A stretch of DNA of 52,115 nt, from assembly GCA_028728195.1 (NCBI GenBank), contig JAQYUY010000053.1, positions 1 to 52,115 of the forward strand. Reading direction: 5' to 3'. Each line of letters begins with the position of its first letter. Within the stretch, counting starts at the first letter, position 1. Positions 43,641 through 52,115 of the stretch are shown here, in pieces. The position numbers were made by a program, and so were the translations under genes. Origin of the DNA: Endozoicomonas sp. (ex Botrylloides leachii) (GTDB taxonomy: Bacteria > Pseudomonadota > Gammaproteobacteria > Pseudomonadales > Endozoicomonadaceae). The notes below the pieces were generated by a model that worked only from the letters and a program-made list of their open reading frames with translations, searched no databases and was not told the origin of the DNA.

Positions 43641-44999
43641 ATGGTTCAGCAGCTGCAACTTAGTATTGGAGACAAGGAGTTTAAAGAGCTTAATGATGCG
43701 CTTGAACATGGCGTATCACAAGAGCTAAGAGTGATGCTTAATAATCTACCGCCGGCTGATTCAGCTCATTTATTGGAATCTTCACCTCCAAAGCTAAGAA
43801 GTTTGTTGTGGCGGTTGATTGACAGAGAGCAAGAGGGTGATGTTTTACAAGCGCTCAGCGATGAAGTTCGCCAATTTTTTCTAGACCAAATGAATATTGC
43901 TGAACTGCAAACCATTACCCAGGGTCAGGATGCAGACGACATTGCAGATCTTCTCCAGCAATTGCCTGATACCATCACCCGAAAAGTTCTTGATTCGCTG
44001 GATAGTCAGCATCGACAGCGAGTGGAGACCATTCTCTCTTATCCAGAAGATACTGCTGGTAGTCTAATGAATACAGACACCATGACTATACGCCCTGACA
44101 ATACGGTAGATGTGGTATTGAGATATTTGCGGCGACATGATGATATTCCGGAAATGACTGATACTCTACTGGTTGTTAATCGTCGTGACAAATACATAGG
44201 TAGCTTGCCTCTGACTCGCCTGTTAACTACTTCACCGGTAAAGACGGTAAGTGATGTCATGCTAACGGATATAGATCCTATTGATTCTGAAATGCCAGCC
44301 TCTCAGGTTGCTCAGATATTTGAACGTCAAGATTTAGTCTCAGCTCCCGTGGTTAATAGGCATAGACAGCTGGTGGGTCGAATTACCATTGATGATGTTG
44401 TTGATGTGATTCGTGAAGAAGCTGAGCACTCAATGATGAGTATGGCGGGCCTTAATGATGATGAAGATACCTTTGCAGCACCTTTTAAAACAGCCAGAAA
44501 ACGAGCTGTATGGCTGGGCATAAACTTGGTTACTGCCTTTATTGCGGCTTCAGTCATTGGAATATTTCAGGAAACTATTGATAAGGTCGTTGCGCTGGCA
44601 GTATTAATGCCTATTGTTGCGGGAATGGGTGGCAATGCAGGCGGGCAAGCGTTAACTTTGGTTATTCGGGGTATGGCGCTGGGACACATAAGTACTACTA
44701 ATATTCGCTGGCTACTCAGTCGTGAGTTGGCAGCTGGGCTAATGAATGGCTTATTGTGGGCTACATTGGTCTCGGCGATTGCATGGGCGTGGTTTCAGGA
44801 TCCGATTATTTCGTTAGTTATTGCTTGTGCCATGGTAATTAACTTAACGATTGCCGTAATAGTGGGAGCGACACTGCCTATTTTCCTTAAAGCAATTAAT
44901 GTAGATCCGGCTTTAGCGGGCACTATTTTATTAACAACGATATCGGATGTTATTGGTTTTTTATCATTCCTAGGATTGGCTACTCTTTTTTACGGCTAA
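43641..44999 (+). CDS. mgtE: Magnesium transporter MgtE
   Basis: A Mg2+ channel in the inner membrane gated by cytosolic Mg2+. It has an N-terminal helical domain (about 1-135), the hallmark linker YPEDTAGSLMNTDTMTIRP, a CBS pair (to about 255), and a C-terminal five-helix pore domain with PIVAGMGGNAGGQALTLVIR and a final DVIGFLSFLGLA. Length is 452 residues, the family norm. AAGGG lies about nine bases before the ATG. A riboswitch-like leader is not evident in the 244-base upstream gap. Confidence 0.95.
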   Translation: MVQQLQLSIGDKEFKELNDALEHGVSQELRVMLNNLPPADSAHLLESSPPKLRSLLWRLIDREQEGDVLQALSDEVRQFFLDQMNIAELQTITQGQDADDIADLLQQLPDTITRKVLDSLDSQHRQRVETILSYPEDTAGSLMNTDTMTIRPDNTVDVVLRYLRRHDDIPEMTDTLLVVNRRDKYIGSLPLTRLLTTSPVKTVSDVMLTDIDPIDSEMPASQVAQIFERQDLVSAPVVNRHRQLVGRITIDDVVDVIREEAEHSMMSMAGLNDDEDTFAAPFKTARKRAVWLGINLVTAFIAASVIGIFQETIDKVVALAVLMPIVAGMGGNAGGQALTLVIRGMALGHISTTNIRWLLSRELAAGLMNGLLWATLVSAIAWAWFQDPIISLVIACAMVINLTIAVIVGATLPIFLKAINVDPALAGTILLTTISDVIGFLSFLGLATLFYG

Positions 45000-45065
45000 T
45001 ACTCTCAATTCGTAAGGCATGCCTGAGAAAGCCGCTAGAGTTATCAAACTTATAGTACTTTTATG

Positions 45066-47150
45066 CTATTTGATGCTAGCCTTATTAATTGCTTGAATAA
45101 CAGCATCGCTGGTCAAAATAATGGGCAAAACTATGCCATTTGGTGCTCCTGGCCCATACACGCTATTAAATGGCACAGCATAACGGCCATAATGTTGTAA
45201 ATAGCTGGCTATTTTATCTGAGGGTTTAGTCCAATCACCTTTTAATCTAATGATATTTGGCTGCTGTAACCTTGAATAAACAGGCTCTTGCAAAAGTACA
45301 CCAAATTTATTGGCTTTACAGGTAATACACCAATCAGCAGTAACGTCTACAAAGACAGTTTTTCCCTGCATTACCGATTTCGTGATAACCGCCGTATTCA
45401 AAGGCTGCCAATCAAGCGCTGGTGAAAGATAAGGCGTCGCCTTATTGGAGAACTGACTGATACCAGCGGTAAATGCTATGCCAAGGCATAATAAAGTAAA
45501 AAGGATAAGTGTGCGTTTTATGCCGTTTTTATACATGAAAATAACAAAAAATAGGACTAAGCCAGCAGTAGCAATCATGCTGGTTATTATAATGCCGATG
45601 TGATTTTCCAGTAAGCTCAGTAGCCATAAGCTGGATAAAAGCATCATGATACCAAAGGACAGTTTTATCCTATTTAGCCATCGCCCAGGTTTAGGTAACC
45701 ATGTGGCAAGTATTGGTATCGCCGCAATAAGCAACCAAGGTATAGCCATGCCCAACGCCAGAGCTGTAAAAACCATAATCAGTGTTGTCGTGTTGGCTCC
45801 TAAAGCAAAGGTGACGGCTGTACCTAGAAAAGGTGCGCTACAGGGCGTTGCGAGTACGGTCGCAAACATACCTTGAATAAAGTACCCTATAAGCGAATTA
45901 TTACCCTGAGCAGCTAACCATGTGTTAGCCCGCGTAGGTAGGTTGATTTCAAAAAAACCTAATATATTGGCTGAAAATAGAGCCGTAACCAGTACCATAA
46001 AGGCAAGAAAGTAGGGGTTTTGGAATTGAATACCCCAGCCTAAGGCTTGTCCTGATAGTTTGAGTACAATCAGAAACCCAGCTAGTAGCCAAAAAGACGC
46101 CAGTATGCCTGCTGCTGCCGCCAAAAATTGTTGGCGAACCCGATATTTCTGCACACCTTCTGCTGCTAACACTGTACTTAATTTCATACCTAAAACAGGC
46201 AATACACAGGGCATAATATTAAGGATAAGACCGCCTAACAAAGCAATTACTAATATCATAAACAAGTTTGGTTGTTTGTCTGTGGTAATGGCATTAGCAA
46301 GCGGTGCTTCAATAGCAGCAACCACGTTTTGATCACTTACAACTAAAGATAGCGTTTTATTAACAAGGTTAGGGACTTCGCCTCGACTTTTGGCATGAAT
46401 AATAGCAGTTAAGTGAGTACCGTTAATATTCTTCTTCGGAGCAGAAAAGGTAATTCCAGAGTTATGATACTGGCTAGTATCGACAAAAATATCAGGTGTT
46501 GTCCAACCGCTAGGATTATTTATCTTCAGGGCGACTGCTTGTGTATGCGGATTCCATGTTGCGCTCTCTAGGCTAAGCGCTGTATGAAAAGAGGGAGTTT
46601 TACTTATACCTTGGTTGTATAAATACAGCGCATCAGGCTGCGGGTGTAATTGATGGGGTATAAAATCTAGCTTGACCGGATAATCTATTAATACGCATAA
46701 TGTAGTGCAGCTAGAAAGAGAAAGTGTGGCATCTAGATTAACAGGTTTATTAATATCTTTTACATGTAACGTGATAGGAAAAAGGATATCACCTTGATAG
46801 CCAAGTATTTCTATGCCTGATAATTCAAATCGTTTTGGAGCCGGCCAGTGCCAGTCAGCGCCTTTTATATTAGACGACATTGACCAGTTTATTTTCGGTG
46901 GAATACCGCCTCCTCCAGGCGATTTCCAGTAGGTTTTCCAATCACCATCTAGTTTGACCTGCAATATGCTCTCAACGGTTTTTGCTGTTAGGTTGATCTG
47001 GCCTGTCAATATAAAACGGATGGACACGGGTGGGTGTGAGGGACTAACCTGCCATCCGGTTGTGTATTGCTGCGCTTGTGCCACCATCGGGATAAACGCA
47101 ATCACCAGTCTTATTAGCCAATAAGTGAAAGAGGTAGTTAATGCTGGCAT
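45066..47150 (-). CDS. DsbD/ScsB-family thiol:disulfide reductase
   Basis: Carries reducing power from cytosolic thioredoxin across the inner membrane to periplasmic thiol proteins. It has a signal peptide (TYWLIRLVIAFIPMVAQA), an N-terminal periplasmic domain of the ScsB-like type (WKTYWKSPGGGGIPPKINW, with CTTLC), a central membrane domain with about eight helices and conserved cysteines (MPCVLPVLGMKL; ATPCSAPFLG), and a C-terminal thioredoxin domain with active site CITC in DVTADWCITCKANK. The ATG at 47150 gives about 694 residues; earlier starts would place 23 extra residues before the signal peptide. The N-terminal domain differs from E. coli DsbD, so I leave the symbol empty. Confidence 0.9.
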   Translation of the reverse strand: MPALTTSFTYWLIRLVIAFIPMVAQAQQYTTGWQVSPSHPPVSIRFILTGQINLTAKTVESILQVKLDGDWKTYWKSPGGGGIPPKINWSMSSNIKGADWHWPAPKRFELSGIEILGYQGDILFPITLHVKDINKPVNLDATLSLSSCTTLCVLIDYPVKLDFIPHQLHPQPDALYLYNQGISKTPSFHTALSLESATWNPHTQAVALKINNPSGWTTPDIFVDTSQYHNSGITFSAPKKNINGTHLTAIIHAKSRGEVPNLVNKTLSLVVSDQNVVAAIEAPLANAITTDKQPNLFMILVIALLGGLILNIMPCVLPVLGMKLSTVLAAEGVQKYRVRQQFLAAAAGILASFWLLAGFLIVLKLSGQALGWGIQFQNPYFLAFMVLVTALFSANILGFFEINLPTRANTWLAAQGNNSLIGYFIQGMFATVLATPCSAPFLGTAVTFALGANTTTLIMVFTALALGMAIPWLLIAAIPILATWLPKPGRWLNRIKLSFGIMMLLSSLWLLSLLENHIGIIITSMIATAGLVLFFVIFMYKNGIKRTLILFTLLCLGIAFTAGISQFSNKATPYLSPALDWQPLNTAVITKSVMQGKTVFVDVTADWCITCKANKFGVLLQEPVYSRLQQPNIIRLKGDWTKPSDKIASYLQHYGRYAVPFNSVYGPGAPNGIVLPIILTSDAVIQAINKASIK

Positions 47151-47277
47151 GCTTCTCAATATGATGGCTTCCCGTTTTACCAACTCTGTGTAAGTAAGTG
47201 GGCTAGAGGTCATTCGCAAAAGACCATGAAAAATTGTTATAACATTCAGATAAACGTATTGATCACCGGCAGCTATT

Positions 47278-47766
47278 TTATTTTTTGGTTAGCGTATCCA
47301 ATAAGCCCATTGCAAAGGCAGAGGCTACAAAGGTCAAATGAATCAGCACATACCACATTAACTTGCTTTCGCTAATATTACCTGCATCCATAAAAATCTT
47401 CAGAAGATGAATAGAGGAGATGGCCACGATGGAAGCTGCTACCTTTGCTTTCAAAGAGCTAGCATCCATTTTACCCAACCAGCTCAACTTTTCGGTGTTC
47501 TCAGCAATATCTAATTTAGAGACGAAGTTTTCATAGCCGGAGTACATCACCATGATGATTAGCCCTCCCACTAGAGCTACATCGATAAGTGATAACGCTT
47601 TCAGCGTGACATCACTTTCCCTCATCTCTAAAACATTCAACAGTAGATGGCTAACACCTTGGTAAAACTCTATTAATAAACTAACTAATACGAGACCTAG
47701 GCCCAAATAAATAGGTGCTAATAACCAGCGCACCGAATACATCAGATTCTCTAATAACTTTTCCAT
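47278..47766 (-). CDS. yqhA: UPF0114 family membrane protein YqhA
   Basis: A 162-residue inner-membrane protein with three to four helices. It matches the YqhA/TIGR00645 family along its length, including [55 protein letters not shown] and [12 protein letters not shown]. The function is not established. It lies between prfC and the DsbD-like gene, all on the minus strand. Confidence 0.93.
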   Translation of the reverse strand: MEKLLENLMYSVRWLLAPIYLGLGLVLVSLLIEFYQGVSHLLLNVLEMRESDVTLKALSLIDVALVGGLIIMVMYSGYENFVSKLDIAENTEKLSWLGKMDASSLKAKVAASIVAISSIHLLKIFMDAGNISESKLMWYVLIHLTFVASAFAMGLLDTLTKK

Positions 47767-47867
47767 GGCTTCTATAACTTTATTATTTTAATAAAATTTA
47801 TCACAGTCATCGCCTTTAATATACTGGGTGATATAACGCCGCTATGATAGGAACCCAACCTAGCATA

Positions 47868-49454
47868 TCAATGCTCTCGTGTTGCTAGAAAAGTAATATC
47901 GGGGTAGCGCTCTTGTGCCAATGAAAGGTTTACTCGTGTGGGTGCAAGATAAGCAAGATGCCCCCCTCCATCAATAGCCAAGTTATCGGCACATTTTCTT
48001 TTAAATTCTTCAAGCTTATTATTGTCTTGACATTCAATCCAACGGGTTGTGTTAACATTTACTGGTTCGTACATTGCCTCAACTTTGTATTCATCTTTTA
48101 ATCGTCGTATAACAACATCAAATTGCAGAATGCCAACCGCACCGAGTATAAGATCATTATTATTGATAGGCATAAACAACTGTGTAGCACCCTCTTCAGA
48201 TAATTGCTGAAGACCTTTCTGAAGTTGTTTCAGTTTTAACGGGTCTTTCAGGCGTACCCGTTTAAAAAGTTCTGGAGCAAAATGAGGAATACCGGTAAAT
48301 TTAATTAACTCGCCTTGAGTGAAGGTGTCGCCTATCTGAATTGAACCATGGTTATGAAGTCCGATAATATCCCCTGCTATTGCTTCTTCTACATGGGTTC
48401 GATCACCGGCAAGAAAGGTAACGGCATCAGAGATTTTTACATCTTTACCTATACGAACATGCTTCATCTTCATGTTACGCGTGTATTTTCCCGAGCAAAT
48501 TCTCAAAAAAGCAATGCGATCCCTGTGCTTTGGATCCATATTAGCCTGAATTTTAAAAATAAAGCCTGAGAATTTTTCTTCCGTGGCTTTGACTTCACGT
48601 TGAGCTGTTATCCGTGGAAGTGGCTGAGGTGCCCATTTGACAAAGTCATCTAACATTTCCCTCACACCAAAGTTGGCTAAAGCAGTACCAAAGAAGACCG
48701 GTGTCATTTTACCTGCTTGATAAAGCTCAAGATCAAAGGTATGACTTGCACCTTTAATGAGCTCAATTTCTTCTGCTAGTTCTTCATGTAATTCACCTAG
48801 AAAATCACGGGCTTCAGCACTGTATAGACCCTCAATGCGGTTATCTTCAGGAATAATATGCCCCTGTCCAAGAGTGAATACATGGATCACATCGGTATAC
48901 AGGTTATAGACCCCTTTAAAGTGTTTACCCATGCCAAGCGGCCAAGTGATAGGGGCACATTGTATATTCAAAATAGATTCAATTTCGTCCAACACCTCGA
49001 CCTGTTCTCTAACTTCTCTATCCATTTTATTAATAAAAGTAAAGATAGGTGTTGTTCTCAGGCGGCAAACCTCCATCAGCTTAATGGTGCGGGCTTCTAC
49101 GCCCTTGGAGCCATCAATTACCATAAGACAGCTATCTACCGCTGTCAGAGTTCTATAAGTGTCTTCGGAGAAATCTTCATGACCTGGGGTATCCAGTAAA
49201 TTGACGATACGGTTGCGGTAGGGAAACTGCATCACGGAGGTGGTAATAGAGATGCCGCGCTCTTGTTCCATTTTCATCCAGTCAGATGTTGCCATCCGGT
49301 GACTCTTACGTCCCTTGACAGTTCCCGCCATTTGAATAGCGCCACCTAACAGTAATAGTTTTTCTGTTATAGTTGTTTTTCCCGCATCAGGGTGGGAGAT
49401 GATAGCAAACGTACGTCGCTTATTGATTTCATTGACAAAATTGCTATCAGTCAT
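47868..49454 (-). CDS. prfC: Peptide chain release factor RF3
   Basis: A translational GTPase that removes RF1 or RF2 from the ribosome after termination. G1 is [10 protein letters not shown], switch [22 protein letters not shown]3 [12 protein letters not shown]4 FINKMDRE. Domains II and III follow with [14 protein letters not shown] and [11 protein letters not shown]. Length is 528 residues, close to E. coli RF3 (529). A CCCCTT/AAGGGG inverted repeat lies upstream near 49493-49516. The neighbouring abiE pair begins the accessory end of the window. Confidence 0.97.
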   Translation of the reverse strand: MTDSNFVNEINKRRTFAIISHPDAGKTTITEKLLLLGGAIQMAGTVKGRKSHRMATSDWMKMEQERGISITTSVMQFPYRNRIVNLLDTPGHEDFSEDTYRTLTAVDSCLMVIDGSKGVEARTIKLMEVCRLRTTPIFTFINKMDREVREQVEVLDEIESILNIQCAPITWPLGMGKHFKGVYNLYTDVIHVFTLGQGHIIPEDNRIEGLYSAEARDFLGELHEELAEEIELIKGASHTFDLELYQAGKMTPVFFGTALANFGVREMLDDFVKWAPQPLPRITAQREVKATEEKFSGFIFKIQANMDPKHRDRIAFLRICSGKYTRNMKMKHVRIGKDVKISDAVTFLAGDRTHVEEAIAGDIIGLHNHGSIQIGDTFTQGELIKFTGIPHFAPELFKRVRLKDPLKLKQLQKGLQQLSEEGATQLFMPINNNDLILGAVGILQFDVVIRRLKDEYKVEAMYEPVNVNTTRWIECQDNNKLEEFKRKCADNLAIDGGGHLAYLAPTRVNLSLAQERYPDITFLATREH

Positions 49455-49558
49455 ATTGAATAATTCCTACTTTGTACCCATTTGTAAACTTCCCCCTTCT
49501 TTACTAGGGAAAGGGGTGAAAAACGCGTTATTTTAGCAACTAAAAACCGTGCTATAAA

Positions 49559-50458
49559 TTACTGCTCCAGAATGCTTTCCAGCGTCTTAAATTGCTGCTC
49601 ATAAGCTTCTGATTTGTCTTTCTTAAATTTCTCCAAGTTCAGAAGTTTCCACTTCACCGATGGAAAGCTCTGATAATCGTAAATCGACCAGTCTGGCTTG
49701 AGGCGATTTAGGCTCAACAAGAACGCTTTATCCTCTTCGCGAAAACTGGCTTTTACCGTTTCGATGAGCTGAAGCCTTGTGGTCTTATAATCATCGTAAC
49801 TAAACTCGATTGTCGTCATACCTTCAAACTGATTTTCAAAAGCCGTGCGCTGATCCAGTAAATGTGGATCAAGCATTTCATGGGTTGGGCGATTACTACT
49901 CACCAACCCTAGAATAAATCCTTGCTTGATCTCGTCGGTAACGCCTTCGTTTTCCAATAACAGCTTTACATCAAACAAATCTCTTGGGTGCTGCCGATCT
50001 AAGGCTGCACATAATTTACCGCCATATAGCTGTGCCAACGGTACCAGCGGCATGGCGCAAAAGGCATCGAACTGTTCTTGGGCAACTTCACAAAGGAGCG
50101 CTTTATTTGGCGCACCCAGCAAGCCCCGCTCTACCGTATTCACTTCAATCTTGATAAGTACACCGTGCTCATCAAATTGTAACTTACAAACCTTATCTTT
50201 GTGCTGAACGTGTATCGATGGACGCAATGCTTCGATACGCTCTTTAATTCTTAGCAAGGCCGCATTAATACCTTCGAGCGTTTCATTCCGCTCGGCTATG
50301 TCGACATAAGTTAAGTCGATATCCACTGACAGCCTTGGCATATCCCGTACAAAGAGATTGATCGCTGTACCGCCATGCATGGCAAAGCACTCTTCTTTGG
50401 CGACTTCAGGCAGCACATCCAAAAGAAGCCTGACCTGCTTTTTATAGGCTTTATTCAT
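49559..50458 (-). CDS. abiEii: AbiEii/AbiGii-type nucleotidyltransferase toxin
   Basis: The toxin of a type IV toxin-antitoxin/abortive-infection pair; family members are nucleotidyltransferases that modify tRNA or otherwise arrest growth. The DNA polymerase beta-like fold signature is visible: FAMHGGTAINLFV, then RLSVDIDLTYVD (GG...DIDL). LYGGKLCAALDRQHPRDLFDV is the conserved second motif of AbiEii proteins. Length is 299 residues. It overlaps the antitoxin gene by eight bases, so both are co-translated. All motifs look intact. Confidence 0.93.
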   Translation of the reverse strand: MNKAYKKQVRLLLDVLPEVAKEECFAMHGGTAINLFVRDMPRLSVDIDLTYVDIAERNETLEGINAALLRIKERIEALRPSIHVQHKDKVCKLQFDEHGVLIKIEVNTVERGLLGAPNKALLCEVAQEQFDAFCAMPLVPLAQLYGGKLCAALDRQHPRDLFDVKLLLENEGVTDEIKQGFILGLVSSNRPTHEMLDPHLLDQRTAFENQFEGMTTIEFSYDDYKTTRLQLIETVKASFREEDKAFLLSLNRLKPDWSIYDYQSFPSVKWKLLNLEKFKKDKSEAYEQQFKTLESILEQ

Positions 50459-51224
50459 GAGCAGTCTCCAGTTCCTTTGGAACAGTTATCTGATACTTCG
50501 AAACATAAACACCGTTATTCACGATTGATCGCTTACCTGAACCCAGATCAACCTTATCTAGGCTGATATAGCTGAGCCAGTCATGGCCTGCCTTATCTGC
50601 CAAATACAAAAATAGGCGTTTTACCTTCACCGAAGTACAGGCTTCTAGCAATTTCTGAACGCTGGCTGGCCTCAAATTATTCAGACCTTCCATCAACTCA
50701 AACACTTCCAAAAGCGGTTGAGACTTAGGAGCCAAGTAAAGGCACTCCATGATTGCGCGCGCGGGGCTGGATATTTTTACCGTAAAGCCCTTATGCTCTA
50801 TTGCTATCAAGCCAAGTTCAGGCTGTAGAAACGATGTCAGTTTACAATCCACACTGACATCCCAATCCCGCTTTTTAAACCAAAGCGGTAAACTGTCATC
50901 CTTGCCACCAAAGAGCTGTACTGATTTAGTCGCCAGCTCCAAATAATGCGCTTTGCCTTGCATGGATAGCGCAGTTTTAGCGGCTGGATGCACAGATAGG
51001 CCTAACTGGCTTTGCAAGGCATAGATGCCACCCAAATAGTCCACTTGATCGCTATGGCGTATTAGCGCTCCTGTACCGATAGAATCAAACCACTGGCTTC
51101 GTTTATAGCGCTTCTGCAAATCAAGGCTGTAACCCTGATCAGCAAGCCATGCCGAAGAAAGCACGACACCCAATGGCTGAGTGCTGAGCAAATGGTTTAA
51201 TTTTGACTCTTTTTCGGTACTCAT
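50451..51224 (-). CDS. abiEi: AbiEi-type antitoxin and transcriptional repressor
   Basis: Antitoxin partner of the AbiEii-like protein, 257 residues. The N-terminal region (LLSTQPLGVVLSSAWLADQGYSLDLQKRYKRSQWF) fits the winged-helix DNA-binding domain, followed by the conserved AbiEi middle (SPARAIMECLYLAP) and C-terminal domain. In studied systems AbiEi represses its own operon by binding inverted repeats, while its C-terminal domain counteracts the toxin. Two matching palindromes lie here at the start codon and 72 bases upstream. It is followed by the toxin gene with an eight-base overlap. Confidence 0.88.
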   Translation of the reverse strand: MSTEKESKLNHLLSTQPLGVVLSSAWLADQGYSLDLQKRYKRSQWFDSIGTGALIRHSDQVDYLGGIYALQSQLGLSVHPAAKTALSMQGKAHYLELATKSVQLFGGKDDSLPLWFKKRDWDVSVDCKLTSFLQPELGLIAIEHKGFTVKISSPARAIMECLYLAPKSQPLLEVFELMEGLNNLRPASVQKLLEACTSVKVKRLFLYLADKAGHDWLSYISLDKVDLGSGKRSIVNNGVYVSKYQITVPKELETAHE

Positions 51225-51230
51225 AGTACC
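51216..51230. promoter_or_regulatory. AbiEi operator, site 1 (overlaps start codon)
   Basis: GGTACTCATAGTACC, a perfect 6-3-6 palindrome. The minus-strand start codon of abiEi (51222-51224) lies at its centre. The same arms occur at 51288-51302. Confidence 0.7.
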
Positions 51231-51287
51231 AGCTTAACTTTATTTTTAAACCGGTGCAATCAAAAGGTTTATATTTATCTTTATTTT

Positions 51288-51302
51288 GGTACTTAAAGTA
51301 CC
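51288..51302. promoter_or_regulatory. AbiEi operator, site 2
   Basis: GGTACTTAAAGTACC, with the same GGTACT-N3-AGTACC arms as site 1 and centre-to-centre distance 72 bases (about seven helical turns). The abiE promoter most likely lies between the two sites. Confidence 0.7.
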
Positions 51303-51574
51303 TAAAAATAGGATATGTTAAACTAAGAGCGGCTTTGCTGCCTCATTGCTACCATTGAGACGAAAAGGGTCAATGGCACTTTTGGGGCTCAGCCTTGGTG
51401 AGATCAGGAAACAAGATAAGCGAAGCATAAGTGTTTATGGCCATAGGCCGCTGAGCTCCAAAAGTTCGGGTAGTTAAGCCCCTGCAATGGCAAAGGCTTT
51501 TCCTATTAGACTTGAGTTCAACATAAGCAGCTGACTTCATATAGCATAGCTGCCCAAGGTTGTAGTAGAGTGCT

Positions 51575-51994
51575 GTGCTGACAAAAATTTTTTGCAAGGT
51601 AGACGATTTTTGCAAACAATTTGAGCCACATTTAAACCGATACCTTATAGAACACTGTGGGCGTAAACGTATTCGCAAGCAGTCACTATCCGTCAGCGAA
51701 GTGGCAACGATCGTCATTATGTTTCATGCTAAAGGTTATCGTTGTCTGAAGCATTTCTATATTAATCACGTTTGCAAGTACGGGTGCAAGCACTTCCAAG
51801 GGCTCGTCAGTTATAACCGCTTTGTTGAGCTTATGCCGAAAGCACTGATGGTGCTCTCCGCTTTTTTGCAAATTCGATACGGCAAGGTATCTGGGATTTC
51901 CTACATTGACTCGACAGGCATTGCTATCTGTGAAAAAAGTCGAGCTCTTCGCCATAAGGTATTTAAAGACGAAGCAGGATGGGGCAAGCCTTCT
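51575..51994 (+). pseudogene. IS982-type transposase, truncated
   Basis: About 140 residues of an IS982-family transposase, starting at a GTG: FCKVDDFCKQF near the N-terminus, LSVSEVATIVIMFHAKGYR, FQGLVSYNRFVELMP, and ISYIDSTGIAIC with the first catalytic Asp. After HKVFKDEAGWGKPS, family members continue toward a GWFYGFKLH-like motif. Here the frame runs instead into the IS end at 51995 and stops at 52042, so roughly the C-terminal half is missing. This is an IS inserted in an IS. Confidence 0.85.
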
Positions 51995-52115
51995 AGGGAC
52001 TGTTGCATAAAACTGATTTTTCAAAAAAACAGCTTATTTTGATAACACCTGATAATTTTTAGGCAAAATGAGCACTAAATAAGTGCTTACACCTGTTTTT
52101 TACAGGCTATTTTTA
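51995..52115 (+). mobile_element. Terminal fragment of an insertion sequence (right window edge)
   Basis: Begins AGGGACTGTTGCATAAAACT inside the IS982-type transposase and runs to the window end. It is an inverted, roughly 90% identical copy of positions 1-120. It contains the hairpins AGCAC/GTGCT (about 52071-52087) and CCTGT/ACAGG (about 52093-52107). The body of the element lies beyond the window. Confidence 0.75.

Noticed and set aside
51370..51717. 115-codon minus-strand frame before the IS982-type gene
   Set aside because: It overlaps the transposase start antisense and shows no family motif.

Overview
This window looks like a chromosomal segment of a gammaproteobacterium, close to the Oceanospirillales/Pseudomonadales. 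The core genes sit in the order known from pseudomonads: priA, rpmE, a short malic enzyme and ponA, divergent from pilMNOPQ; algW is next to murA-ibaG; bepA is next to perM. The DNA is AT-rich, carries decayed insertion sequences and MITE-like repeats, and encodes a protein with the architecture of ShET2/EspL-type secreted cysteine proteases. That combination suggests a host-associated lineage, possibly Endozoicomonadaceae-like. This placement is inference; no rRNA or tRNA gene is present to test it.

Layout. The first 120 bases and the last 121 bases are inverted, roughly 90% identical copies of one IS end, so the window is bracketed by copies of the same mobile element. 0.2-7.6 kb: rpe, gph, two unassigned genes, priA, rpmE and maeB. 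7.9-15.8 kb: PBP1A, divergent from the type IV pilus operon pilMNOPQ. 15.9-24.5 kb: an accessory block with an M14 carboxypeptidase lacking a signal peptide, two overlapping ATP-grasp ligases (one fused to a helix-hairpin-helix tail), a divergent M20 carboxypeptidase-G2-like peptidase and an MHS-type MFS transporter. 22.9-28.0 kb: IS630- and IS3-type remnants around a 741-residue protein with 46-residue ankyrin-like repeats. 28.1-34.8 kb: aminopeptidase apeB, a possible small membrane protein, prc, bepA and perM. 34.9-40.6 kb: a second accessory block with two unrecognised proteins (one effector-like, one secreted and cysteine-rich), an IS1-like remnant, a strong candidate sigma54-driven small RNA, a double thioredoxin-fold glutaredoxin, a short-chain dehydrogenase, a MITE and a 132-bp palindrome. 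40.7-49.5 kb: algW, murA-ibaG, mgtE, a DsbD-family reductase, yqhA and prfC. 49.6-52.1 kb: an AbiEi/AbiEii toxin-antitoxin pair with two matching palindromic operators, then an IS982-type transposase cut by the terminal IS end.

How the genes work together. The core blocks cover DNA restart, translation, cell-wall synthesis, pilus assembly and envelope quality control (algW, prc, bepA, dsbD). The accessory 16-24 kb block has the parts list of a peptide-bond-making and peptide-trimming pathway: two ATP-grasp ligases, two carboxypeptidases and a transporter. No matching described system is known to me. It is the best candidate here for an undescribed system, together with the sigma54-type RNA locus at 38.1-38.4 kb.
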